From Sphagnum compactum (taxonomy: Eukaryota > Bryophyta > Sphagnopsida > Sphagnales): a stretch of 64,000 nt of DNA. Both the position numbers and the translations under genes were made by a program. The stretch lies in the NCBI GenBank assembly GCA_965153455.1, contig OZ234493.1, positions 9,104,213 to 9,168,212 on the forward strand, read 5' to 3'. Each line of letters starts with the position of its first letter. Within the stretch, counting starts at the first letter, position 1. The notes beneath the pieces are model-generated. The model saw only the letters and a list, made by a program, of their open reading frames with translations. It did not search any database and was not told where the DNA came from. Below are positions 12,000 to 23,280 of the stretch, piece by piece.

Positions 12000-14460
12000 A
12001 AGAGGCTTTAGAAGGCAACTATAATTAGATGCACCATAGTAACTTGTTTTTGAAGCGGTTCAATTACAAAAACAACCACGTTCTCAAGCTAGTGCCACAT
12101 GTTGATGTCCAATCATGAAATTTTGACAACCTATGTCAAAAGATTTTCCTATTTCATGGTCATCTATTAAACAAGATGAAGGAAAGGAATCACAAGTACT
12201 TTGATCGGTCAACATTTAGCACCCCAACATTCATCCCAATAACTGAGGCCAAGGGTACCACTAAGTGCAAACCACACCACACCTATTCACAATGTCGATG
12301 AAACAACCTTTATAAGACAAAGGTAACAATTTGCAACACCTACATACTATAACCCAAGAGTTATTGTTCCATCACAATTAGCACCTATTGTTGGATTTCA
12401 AACCATCGAACTTGTTCGTGCAATGAATCTCACCACAACAAATTCAAAATTGGAGCATGGACAAATATTTGACTAGTTGGAGCAGTATGAGGTCTGGAGT
12501 GGGTACTTCCTCACCAATTTGGTTCTATACCACATATTGAATCAATAGAGACCACCCCACCACTTGTTATTGTCCAACAAAGGCCATCGCCAAATTATTA
12601 TGTTTAGCTGACTATATTTGTTGAACGACCACCTGTTCAATAAATTGTATTTATTACAACCAAACAACCTATTGTTAAAGCCGCAACCTATGCGTATTGC
12701 CAACAAAAGGGTCATCAATTCAAACATTATCTTTTTGTGGACAATAAACTCAAATAGCTCATGAAAGATGAATTTATGACCACTTAACGACCTTCTACCT
12801 TGAGCACACCAATAACACATGTTGGTGTACATGTGCAACGAACTCAAAAATTGCCAAGTACATGCAGTGAGGCAGAACCAATCAACATACTACTAAGTTG
12901 GCAATAACATGTTACACCAATTGTACCAAGGCAACTTAGTGTTGTTGTTTGCACCTTACTCATATTACCCAATGTGGTATAATGTAATACCACCATACTT
13001 ACCTATGGACCCCAACATGTACTTAGTCTATTACTCTGGGGAAAGGGGACCAATCCCATGATTCCTAAAGGTAAACCAATGCATGTAATTGATCCAAATG
13101 TAGCAAAACCGGATCAACCTATTGTGCAACCCAATCCATGTCAACCTATTGTGTAATCAGTTCCACCTCAAAACTCTACTAAAGCTCAAATTTTGAAACC
13201 ATCATGGCCAACCTTGAACTCCAACAAAGAACCAATTCAACCACTAGTAACAACATCCATGCTTGTCAACGTACCCATCATGATTAGATTACCTATTCAT
13301 GGCATAGGTACTTCATTTCAATTACCAAGGGGTAATGTTCCACCTCTACAACCAAATGGATGGCCACCTGGAAATGACTCACCTAGCGGTGAATCACTTA
13401 AAGGCGAATCACCAAAAAAGACCCACTTGGAGGACCACCTTTTAATCCACCCTATGGATGGCCAGCATCCAAGGATGTTTATGCCACCATAGTATTCACT
13501 AGTTGTAGTACGACTAGAACAAACTAGTAAGTTACCTTATAAAAAACTTCAATATCCAACTTACATCAAGGATATAGACCCTAATGATAATATCTAAGTC
13601 TTCAAGAATGTAATTAAAGCAAACGGGGAAACTATGCAAATTGACAAAATTAACTTGTTTGGTTTTATGCTAAAAGATAGTATTTCAAAATGGGGCGAGA
13701 ATTTTGTATAAGACCACCCGGATTGCACATTCAAGGAGTTGGAACAAGTGTTTTGCAAACGTTTCTGCACTATGAAAAATGATGATGAGGTTTACATGCA
13801 ACTTTGAACTATTCAACAATAACTTAATGAACAGATCAAAGTTTATTATGAGCATATCCTTAAGTTTGCAAATTGTTTACAAGTTAAAATGACAACTATC
13901 TTCCTCACTGATAGTTTTTCGAATAGCTCTGCAACCATACCTTAAGCTGGCAACCGTTGATATGGAGAAAACCACTTTCATCAAACACAAAAAGGTTGCA
14001 ATGATTTGTGAAGAAAGTGGATTGGTTATAGCAAATTACAACGCATTGTTTACCCAACTAAAAGTTAAACTGCTCAACCAATGGTCACCATACTACAACT
14101 AGGCCTAGCAAACAACTTATTCGACTTGTGGCAAAATCAATCATTCCATGGAAACTTGTCACAATAAGAAAAGGGAAGTACCTTTAATACTTGTCATACC
14201 TACCAAAAATGTTAAGTCTGTAGCTGAAGTTACTACCCAATTAGCTAAACCCATGAAAGTACCTTTGCAATATCCATGCAACATTTATTTTAATATGGAA
14301 CATAGATTAAGAAATTGTCCTCGTAAGAAAGAAGTACAAAACATGTTTTGCACTAAAACCACCAATATAACTCAAGTAGCTACTAAACTTGTCAAAATTG
14401 ATAACGTACCAATTAACGTAGTAGCTAATGTTACCACATGTAGCCAAGTATTAAGGTAAC
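12000..14460 (+). pseudogene. Ty3/gypsy gag (capsid and zinc knuckle), degenerate
   Basis: A Pro-rich N-terminal part lies at about 13,080-13,490. A capsid-like segment follows (about 13,530-14,055), recognisable from LPYKKLQYPTY, INLFGFMLKDSISKWGENF and ELEQVFCKRF. Many in-frame stops interrupt it. A zinc knuckle sits at 14,277-14,318 with spacing C-x2-(C)-x4-H-x4-C, but its second Cys codon is TAT (Tyr), a single G-to-A change. The segment would have encoded the structural protein of the retroelement particle and is clearly inactive. Confidence 0.75.
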
Positions 14461-14599
14461 ATGTTCTTAGGGAATGAGAATTGATGAAGGCTAAAGTGGG
14501 TTGAATTGCCTAATAGTACACATCAACCTATAACAAGCCAACCACTTGTCGAATTATCAACCCAACTAGTGACGTTGGAAAAGACATTGGAACAAATAT

Positions 14600-15340
14600 T
14601 GAAGGATATTAGTATATAGGTTTTGGAAACCAAATATGTCCTTAATTTGGGGTCAACTATTGAAAATTGTTCCTAACATCAAAAGGCACATCTTCAAACT
14701 TGTTAAGAATACTCAATCAATGTCCTTTCAATTAGTTGTTACTCATCCAACCTATGTAGCTATGGCCATTGATCATCAAACGGGGGTTATTCAAGTTCAA
14801 ATTGGGAAGAATTTCATTGATGATGTACTTCGTGATGGTGTTTCTAAAATCAACATTATTACGAAGTAATTATGGATGTAGTTGGGATTGTCTAAACCTA
14901 ACCCAACACCCTATAATCAAACCATTTTAAAACCACTAGGTTTGATTAGAGACCTTAAGATTTTTGTTCATGGTATCCCTTATATTATTACATTTAATGT
15001 TATAATCAGTAACATTTTGGATTCTAGCTATTCCATGTTGTTAGAATGTCCATGGTAAAATGATTCGAAGGTATCCCATGATTTGGGAACCAATACTATC
15101 ACCATCTAAGGAACAAGTATTGCTAGAACCATACATGTTACCAAAAGACTATGTGTTCAAACCGGAAGACAAGAAGGTCTAGTATGCTATGATTTTCGAT
15201 CTAGGATTTATGATGAAGAAGAAGACATTATGTTTGCCATAGAACCTGAACTATTTTCCATAGGGACCATAACAATTCTAACATCTTTTCAGCCTAAATT
15301 TGTCATTGATTCAAAGATAATGACATGTATTAGGAAAAGT
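14600..15340 (+). pseudogene. Ty3/gypsy aspartic protease region, degenerate
   Basis: This lies between the zinc knuckle and RT. The active-site-like segment LRDGVSKINIIT is near 14,830. It is followed by recognisable stretches such as LGLSKPNPTPYN, LGLIRDLKIFVHGIPY and LDSSYSMLLECPW. The usual D-[GT]-G-[AS] core is altered and stops follow. The region would have cleaved the Gag-Pol polyprotein. Confidence 0.6.
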
Positions 15341-15649
15341 GAATAGGTGTTTTAACCACTTGTTCAATTAATTCCTATCCTATTAATTAGCCTAGTTATA
15401 CTTCTTGATAACTTCAAATAGCATTTACCTAACACATTTTTCCACCCAAAAGTTGGAGATATTGTACTAGATGAAACATTCGCTCGGGAGCAAATATAAG
15501 ATCTTACCATAGCTAGTTGGACCAATATGATTGAAGAAAAGCAACTAAGGAAAGTGAATCTGAATATAAAAGCAGAAGTACAATAGGTGAAAATGAATAA
15601 ATCACTTGAACCAAATGTCACAAAACAGTTAATTGAACTATTGAAAAAG

Positions 15650-16330
15650 TTCAAGGATATTTTTGCCTAGACTTACAAGGATTTGAAGGGAATTCCATAA
15701 GAGATTGTTCAACATCGAATTGAATTGGACACCACAATACCACTTGTTCATCAAACGAGGTACTGGTTGAATCCTAATTACATAGCTATTGTTAAGCAAG
15801 ACATTGACAAAATACTAAATGTTAGTTTTATCTAACCAATCGAGGAGGCAACTTGGTTTATCACCCATGGTGGTTGTACCCGATAAGAATGGAAAAATGA
15901 AAATATGTGTAGATTTTAGGAAGTTCAACGTAGCTACTAAAAACCGCTACCCTTTACGGACAAGGTTGTCAACATTGTGGCTAGTCATCAAGTGTATACA
16001 TTCTTGGACAGATTTTCAAGATACCATCAAACTTCCATAGCATTTGAAGATCGACACAAAACTACCTTTGTATGGGTTGTAATACCATTTGGTGTCAAAA
16101 ATGAACCACCTATTTATCAACAAGTTGTCATTAAGGCTTTTTGTGAATACATTTGTGTTCATGAAGATATTTTCTTAATAATTTTACGGTGTTTAGTAAC
16201 TTGTCCGCACACCTTGAGAAGCTCTAATTTTTTTTTTCAAATGCAAAAATTTTGGCATTAGTTTTAACACATACAAATGTGCATTCATGGTCTTTTCTAG
16301 AACTATCCTAAGAGGGTGAAAATCCTTTAA
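15650..16330 (+). pseudogene. Ty3/gypsy reverse transcriptase, degenerate and interrupted
   Basis: The segments read in order: TYKDLKGIP, HRIELDTTIPLVHQTRYW, SPMVVVPDKNGKMKICVDFR, YTFLDRFSRYHQTSI and FGVKNEPPIYQ, all typical of plant Ty3/gypsy RT. The catalytic Asp-Asp region near 16,175 is frameshifted and reads Asn-Asn in the conserved frame, so the enzyme cannot be active. Several Trp/Gln codons are now stops. A MITE interrupts the domain at 16,331. Confidence 0.85.
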
Positions 16331-16571
16331 GGTGTACCAAATAGGATGAAAAGGGCCTAGTCCTTATTACAATTTTTTTTTACCTTATATTTTGATCCTC
16401 ATAAAAAATAATGAATCAAAAGTTGCCAAAAATTTTAGAAGGACTATATTTTAGACTATTACAATTCTAAATTCCATCATAATCATCCATAAACGTGTCT
16501 TTACATGGTTAAAAAAATACTAGGTAAAAAAGACAAGAAAGGGTGATGATGTGATAAGATTTTGGTACACC
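16331..16571. mobile_element. 241-bp MITE inserted in the gypsy pol region
   Basis: Terminal inverted repeats GGTGTACCAAA (left) and TTTGGTACACC (right) are bounded by TTAA on both sides (16,327-16,330 and 16,572-16,575). The pol reading resumes after it. The GGTG start and TTAA/TAA target resemble the larger MITE family at 9118, 29,096, 38,341 and 62,408, although the interior is unrelated. Confidence 0.75.
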
Positions 16572-16599
16572 TTAAAGAATTTGCACCCAAGGTTTATAA

Positions 16600-17260
16600 T
16601 ATCCAAGGCAAGGCAATGGACCCAAAGAAAATTAGGGCTTTAATTAACATGCCAATTTTTATTACATGGAGATATAGGTTTTTAACGACATGATATAATT
16701 TTATAAATGTTTCATTAGGAATTTTGTTTCCATTATGGCCACTATTACTAAACCGTTGAAAAAGAGTGAAATTTTTGAATGGACAAAAAAATGTCAAGTT
16801 GCCTAGGAGGAAATCAAGAATCAATATGTGCAAGCCCTTATTTTGAATAACACCAATTGGAAATTAGAATTTCATGTGCATATTGATGCATCATAATTGA
16901 CTATAAGAATAATACTTGTTCAAAACCCAACCAATTATGACCAACTGGTTATGTATGCATCTAGATTATTAAATTTTACTAAAAAAAATATACTACAACT
17001 AAGAGAAAAGCTTTGGCCATGGTTTATGTTTTGCATAAAATTTAGACATTACCTACCAAGGTAATCGGTTTACATCTTTTATAAATCATATGGCATTTGT
17101 TTACTTAATAAATAAACCACAAATCTCTGGCCGATTAACTAGGTGGTTGTTATTATTTTCAAAGTATAACTTTAAGATTGTTTATAATTAAGCATGTTAG
17201 ATCCCACCTAATGGCATATGCATTAAGCAAGCTACCCAACCTTGTTGAACCAATTAATGT
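16600..17260 (+). pseudogene. Ty3/gypsy RNase H region, degenerate
   Basis: The sequence shows DPKKIRALINMP, then KPLKKSEIFEWTKKCQ, FHVHIDAS, MYASRLLNFTKKN, REKALAMVYVLHKI and MAYALSKLPNLVEP. This is the RT connection and RNase H order of plant gypsy elements. Reading frames shift several times and stops occur. The element would have needed this enzyme to remove RNA during reverse transcription. Confidence 0.75.
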
Positions 17261-17499
17261 TCACATTATAACCAGAGTGGTTACAAAATGTTTATGAGTA
17301 CCTATTGAAGGGAATGATACTAGAAAGATATATTACCTTTCAATGCCAATATCTAGCTCAGAGAGCTAAACCATTCATAATACAAGAAAGAATTTTGTAG
17401 GTTTGGACAAAATAATTGGTTTCATCATGTTCTACAACTAGAATAGGTGCCAATTGTCTTACAAAAATTACATGGGGCAATTTTTGGAAGGCATTTCTA

Positions 17500-17935
17500 T
17501 TTTGAAATCACTATAGGGTGTAATCATACTAACATGTACCATTAACAGTCATACCCACTACTTAATTTTTTGAATTTTGGATTGTCAAAATAAATAAATA
17601 ATTATAAATATAATTTTTTTAATAAAATGTTATTGTGAATACATAATGTACATATCACAAACACTAGGAAGCGATTTAATGAGTAAAAAATAAGTAATTT
17701 ACATTTTTAAGGACTTATAACCACTACTTATTTAAAAGCAATTTTAACACTAAAAGCACAATTTGAAAAAAAAAATTATGACATGTCTTGGGATTTTTTA
17801 AATATACACCTTAACATAATAATAATATCAATAGTAATAATAAGTAATGTTTTTTTGAAATATGTATTAAACATATTCTAAGAATTTTTTTAAAAAAACA
17901 ATGAAAAAACAATGGTCTAAAGGGGCACGAGTGGG
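17500..17935. other. AT-rich interruption between RNase H and integrase
   Basis: The pol-like reading is lost for about 430 bp of strongly AT-rich DNA and resumes at the integrase. It is probably a further insertion, but no terminal repeats were recognised. Confidence 0.4.
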
Positions 17936-19200
17936 TCCTTATAACGTGGTTAGACCCTATAAGAAAGATCCTTGATGCCGATTACTAGTGGCCAATAATG
18001 AGGATGTTCATGAGCACTATCAAACATGTGATCAATGTCAACAAACATGTAACCTATTAGCACAATATTTGGCGAAATCAATCACAATATTACATGAAGA
18101 ACTTTTTCAAAAATGGGCCAGTGTTAGATTTTATTGGACCCATTAAATCGGCAAGTCGTTATTTTGAGAACCGATACATCTTGTTTGCAATTAATTATGC
18201 AACTAAATGGGTGGAAGCATTAAGTTTTACACACCAACATGGCTTTTGTAATTGCAAAGTTTTTGTATGAGCAAATTCTCACTTGGTTTGGTTGTCCACT
18301 CACCATTATCAATGATCAAGGTACTCATTTCATCAACGATGTTATCTAATACCTATCTAATCATTTTCTGCTAAGACATATGAGTTCAATTGTTTACTAT
18401 CCACAAATAAACAAAAAAGTTGAATCTACTAACAAAATATTTGGTATTTTATTAACTAAGTTGGTTAATGAAAAGCAGAATGACTAGGTAGAACACATGT
18501 TTGTAGTCATTTTCTTATCGAATCACATTCAAAATTGGAATCGGTCATACCCCTTTCCAACTAGTTTATGGTTTACACCCATTATTACCTATCGTATACC
18601 TATTACCCAACAAGGCTAGTCAAGAATTTAACCCAACACCTATTTGAGTTCTAATTAATCGTCTTTCAGAGTTAGAAAAACTACAAGAAAACAGGTTAAT
18701 ATAGCTCAAGAACTAATCACTTCTAACCAATGGAACTAATCACTCTGGTCCCAAATCAATATGTTGAAATCAAATATCAATTTGGTGACTATGTATATGA
18801 TTTCTAGGAGCTATGAAAACACATAAACCTAAATTTCAAAAGAGGTGGTTTGGACTTTATAAGATCCAATATTGTTTACCTAACAACATTATCTTGTTAA
18901 TGACACTTGACAAGTTTGACCCTAATCCAATATTGGTCAACATTAATAAACTTAAACCTTAACAATTTGTTGATGATAACACAATGAAACATGTTCTACT
19001 AACCAGTGATGATTTTGTGTCTTACAAACCATTTGAAAGGAAAACCACTAACTTATTACCTAATCACAACAATCCTACTAATTCAATATTACCTAAAGAA
19101 GAAGTGACTAACTTAATTACTAAGGTACTTACCATAGGTTATCATGAAAGCTATTATTATGCCTTAAATTCCAAGTGTTTTATCTTTAGACACCTATAAC
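17936..19200 (+). pseudogene. Ty3/gypsy integrase and pol C-terminus, degenerate
   Basis: A zinc-binding-like H..C..C part (HYQTCDQCQQTC) is near 18,020. It is followed by core-domain segments LDFIGPIKSASRYF, RYILFAINYATKWVEA and, in shifted frames, the strand around 18,300 and TPFQLVYGLHPLLP-like sequence near 18,560. The C-terminal region near 18,840-18,960 resembles the WFGPYKIQ / KFDPNPILVNINKLKP pattern of plant gypsy elements. Stops and frameshifts are numerous. Integrase would have inserted the cDNA; it is inactive here. Confidence 0.75.
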
Positions 19201-19489
19201 CCTAAAAGGTACAACACTTTCCAAGAAGTGCAAGCTGTTATATCATTACTCACTTATAAAAAACCAATGCAATTATTCACCTATCTTTTTATTTTATTTT
19301 TTCTCATTCTTCACGTTTTTTGTTTTTGAAAGATGAAGAAATGAATGAAAGTGTGTTTTAAACAAGCTGAAGAAAATAGCAAAGAGAAGGAGAAAGAATT
19401 GCAGAATTAAAGAGCTAAAAGAAACAAGAAATACTTGAGAGAACAAAAAATAAATAAAAAAAATCCCACTAGTCTGATTTTCATTCAAC

Positions 19490-19942
19490 CTCTAGCTTTG
19501 AAACCACCATTAGAACAATGAACTAATTTTAATTTTTATGTAAAGGAAGAAGGTGACCTAGAATATTTTGCCGAAAATAAACAATTTGCATAAGTTTTTT
19601 AACAAGGACAAGACCTTGGAGAGGGGTTGGAAAAAGTCTTTTGAAACATTCAGCAACCTGTTCCACCACGAACACCTTCTATCATTATTATTTATGATTT
19701 GGAAAACGAGCCAAAACTTGTTACGCATTTTCCAAGACAACGACCAATTGTTGCTCGAGAAGTTCCACCATAGTCTTGATTTTCACAACCTATTAGGGGG
19801 GATTTGTTTGAAGAACCAACACCACCAGTACGGTTTCTTCACCAACCCAACTATGTTTTTGACCTCGTAGTAAAACCTTCATGAGGCGGAAAAGGAAAGT
19901 TGTGGTGGAGGTGAAAGACACACCTATTAACACTAGTAGAAA
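19490..19942 (+). pseudogene. Retroelement-associated additional ORF, first part
   Basis: Downstream of pol, in the same orientation, a reading with acidic and Pro-rich character continues (EEGDLEYFAENKQFA, then YDLENEPKLVTHFPRQRPIV). It is cut by the solo LTR at 19,943 and appears to continue at 20,665 and again at about 22,120, after another insertion. It does not match a domain I can name. Confidence 0.4.
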
Positions 19943-20756
19943 TGTTGCAACCTTAGCCTTGGGTTCTCGACCAAGGCAAGGGCTTGCAAAGGTTAGGGCC
20001 AAGCGTGAAGCCCAAGAGTCACATTTCATGCTCCCAAGAGTGTAGGAAGGTGTGAGGGAATGAACCCCCACACTCCCAAGTGAGCTCCCGATTTGGAGGT
20101 AGAGTCTCGATGGATTCCCGAATCTTCAAAGGGCAGTTGCAAGGGTCAAAACTCATTACATTGAAAATTCCCTTATATTGTTGAAAAGCTCTTGGAACTT
20201 AGATGTCTAAAATGGGCTTGCATGACCCATTTGGGTACTTAAGACATAAGTTATGGCCAAAAGAAAGGCTGGGAGTCAAACTGTCAATTTGACTCCCGAC
20301 CATTAAAAGTCAAAATCGCCCTGATGTTACTTGCATGCAGGTGGCATGTAACATTGGAAAGCTCTCAATAGGGGCTACAACTTTGCTTCAGACCTCACCT
20401 CAATCAAAGGTCTACACAAAAAAATATGGGCCTCCAAAGTTGCGGGAGTCCCAATTTCGAGACTCCCAACTTTGGAATCCTGGGACAAAATGACATTTGG
20501 GTGCAGGCCCCATGGCCAAGCATAGAGAACACTATAAGGGGGAAGGTGGTGGCTTCCCCCAAGTCCGGGTCATCGTGAATCTTGGCTTCCCCCAACTCCT
20601 TATCCTTTTGTTGTTTTCACCTTTGGATTCACATTGAGTCTATCAAGGAGTTTGGGGTGCGTCACATAGTACGGTTTTTTTCACCAACCTAACTATGTTT
20701 TTGACCTCGTAGTAAAACCTTCATGAGGCAGAAAAGGAAAGTCATGGTAAAGGTGA
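19827..20756. repeat. Direct repeat of about 88 bp flanking a solo LTR
   Basis: The segment 19,827-19,914 is repeated at 20,668-20,756 with about 90 percent identity, both starting AGTACGG and containing GACCTCGTAGTAAAACCTTC. The solo LTR lies between the copies. This is far longer than an LTR-element target-site duplication, so local duplication or unequal recombination is more likely. Confidence 0.8.
19943..20664. mobile_element. Solo LTR, family A, copy 1
   Basis: The segment is bounded by TGTTGCAACC and GTGCGTCA and is about 722 bp long. It is homologous along its length to 41,068-41,872. Shared landmarks are GTTGCA-GGGTCAAAAC, TTGGAAAGCTCT, CCTCAATCAAAGGTCTA, a GGGGGAAGGTGGTGGCTTCC hairpin and GTCTA-CAAGGA near the end. 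No internal retroelement region is attached. The immediate 5-bp flanks (AGAAA and CATAG) do not match. Confidence 0.7.
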
Positions 20757-22110
20757 GAAAAAAATCGTGTCATTTACAACCAACCCACTTGCAACTAGAT
20801 GTAATTGGTTGTCACATGCAACTCAAGCGGTTGCATGTGCAACTACATTTGAATTTTAAATGACTTTCAGTCACCTTTGTACCTATGGTGTAATTGATTT
20901 TTCCTTCATCCTTCAAAATGGATGGCATTTACACTTTGATTATATGCTACTATACATACAATATCATATATAAATTTGATTTTATACAAATACATTACCA
21001 AAGAACTTGAGCTCCAAAATTCAATTTGGTTTTCTTTCATTAAACTAAACAATGACCCCCTTCATTTTAAAAGAACATATTTTGTTCATTTCAAAACCAA
21101 TTCGAACAATTTTTGTGGCTTTGAATGCGTTAAGTGTAGAACTACAAAATCTTTTCGAGGCTCCAAGACAACAAATCAATGACCAAAGATGTTGAACTTC
21201 AAATCGCAAACTAGTTTTATTGGCCTAAATCAAATAATGACCCCTTTCACTTCATAAGAACATATATTGCTCAATTCAGAACCACTTTGAAGTACTTTTG
21301 TGATTTTAAATGTGTTAGGTGTAGAATTACAGAATCTTTTTGAAGCTCAAGGACGACAAAGCAATGACCAAATATCTTGAGCTTCAAATTGCAAACTAGT
21401 TTTATTAACCTAAACCAAATTACAACTAAATTGTAACTATAATATTTATCCCATATTGGTTGTCATAGCTTTGAGGCTTGTAAACTATTTATCTCTAGGT
21501 GCTTTACTTCTAAAAACAAGTTTTAATTGGGATGAACAAAAAAATAGGTTTGACCTTAAATTTTAAACCCAAATTTTCTTTAATAAAAATTTGTAAATCT
21601 ACATTTTGAGATAAGATTTACATAACTATTTAGGCCCACTCGTCTACTAACCTACCTACTTAGGCAACCTACCCACCTACCTAGGCCTATATATTTACCT
21701 ACTTACTTACCTAGGTGCCACATGTCAATATCTTATAAACCTTACATTGAACAACCTATATTTGCTTAATTAAATTTTATGTTAAATGGGCTTCAAATGC
21801 CACATGTCATTAAATGTTGGTTTTTAAATGGACATGTTTCACTAAATGATTGGCTTGAAAATGGACATGTGTCATTAAAAAAATCAATTAGTTGCATGTG
21901 TAATTGCATATGCAACTTGTTGTATGAATATGAATGGATGAAAAGTACAAACATATTGTATGTACATCATATGTACAATATGTTGCATGCAATTAGATGT
22001 CACATGTGACTTGTTTTATACAACTAAGCCAAAATCATTTGCATATGTCATTTGTAACTGAAAATTAGTTGCATACGTAGTTGCAAAATGACAGTTTTTT
22101 TTTAATGTAA
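20757..22110. mobile_element. TIR element with CCTA-rich core (family B), copy 1
   Basis: The left end has an A-run, then GTGTCATTTACAACC and TTGCAACTAGATG. The right end, reverse-complemented, reads A-run, CTGTCATTTTGCAAC and ATGCAACTAATT. A CCTACC-rich core lies at about 21,640-21,720. The element splits the retroelement-associated ORF. No transposase is encoded. Confidence 0.6.
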
Positions 22111-22119
22111 GGTGTCACA

Positions 22120-23280
22120 AAAATGCCAACCAATTGGAATCAAAGAAGTGTAGAAAATGTTGCACTAGATTTGGATGGGATCTCAAGAGTGAAATTGGGC
22201 TCAAGATGTTAGATTGGGAGGTTTGTTTGATGTACATTAGATTGCACTTTGACCAAACTTGTTAAAAGAATCTTTACACACTTGGGAACAAATTGAAGAT
22301 GGGCGAATTCATGTTGTGGTGCAAGGAGAAAGGATCATCATTAATCAGGCCCTCATTCATAAGCAGTTGGGAATTAGTTCCAAAGGAGTGGTTGACATTG
22401 CCATTGCAATTATTAATAACTTTCGAAAAACATTCAAAAACATTGTTGGACCAAATGCATTTGTGGAGAAGGAGCAATGGAATGTGGTTCAAATGAAGGA
22501 AAAGTTCCATGCCTAGTTTGTAGCAATCTTGCAAATAATTTATCAACAAGAGTGGTTGGCATACTTTAGTAACTGGATAGCCATTACATTTGATTTGGCG
22601 GACCAAGGAGAAAAAATCAACTAGTGTTTGTTTGTCCTCACTCAAATGTTCGTGAAATTTACCTGTTATATGAACTACCAAAAAAACATTGCAGTGGGAC
22701 TAACAACACTAGACAAAAAGGTAGGTACATGTTTTTTTGGACTAGTTATTGAAGTTTGTTTACAACACTAGTTCCCATAGACTTTAAATCATGGTCATTG
22801 ATTATGTCATCACCGGTTATAACTAACTATTCATAGCCCAAGTTAGGAAACACCGGTTGACAATCCACAGACATTAGCATCAAAGGTAATTATTCGGGAG
22901 TAGTTTATTAATGAATGCAGGTATGTGCGTTCCCCCAATGTTTCACCCATACCTATTCGACAATCAAACAGATAGAAGATGCGCATTCATGAATCTTCAA
23001 CACCATAAGACCGGTTGAGTCCTAAATTGGGTGAAGTACTACCAAAGATAAAATCTTGTACTCACCATACCACATCCATTATAGTAGTAGAAGAAGAAGA
23101 AGGATATGTTCAGGAACAACTTGAATCAACCAAACCAAGTACTAATCAAGTCATGGAAGAAGAAAATTTGATTGACCAAGTACTTGAAACATCTATTTTA
23201 CCACTTGCTCAGGAGCCAATTACCATACCTAAACTAGTTGAGGTTAGGGTTGAAGGTACATTTGAACATGTTAAATAGGT
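22120..23280 (+). pseudogene. Retroelement-associated ORF, second part (function unknown)
   Basis: The reading recovers after the family-B insertion. An 85-codon open stretch at 22,259-22,516 contains EQIEDGRIHVVVQGERIIIN, HKQLGISSKGVVD and FKNIVGPNAFVEKEQWNVVQ. A weaker continuation follows, with FSNWIAITFDLADQGEKIN-like sequence across stops. A second open stretch at 23,015-23,278 is acidic (VVEEEEGYVQEQLESTKPS). The product is not a recognised enzyme. Orientation and position suggest an accessory ORF of the gypsy element, or the start of a second element of the same type. Confidence 0.4.
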
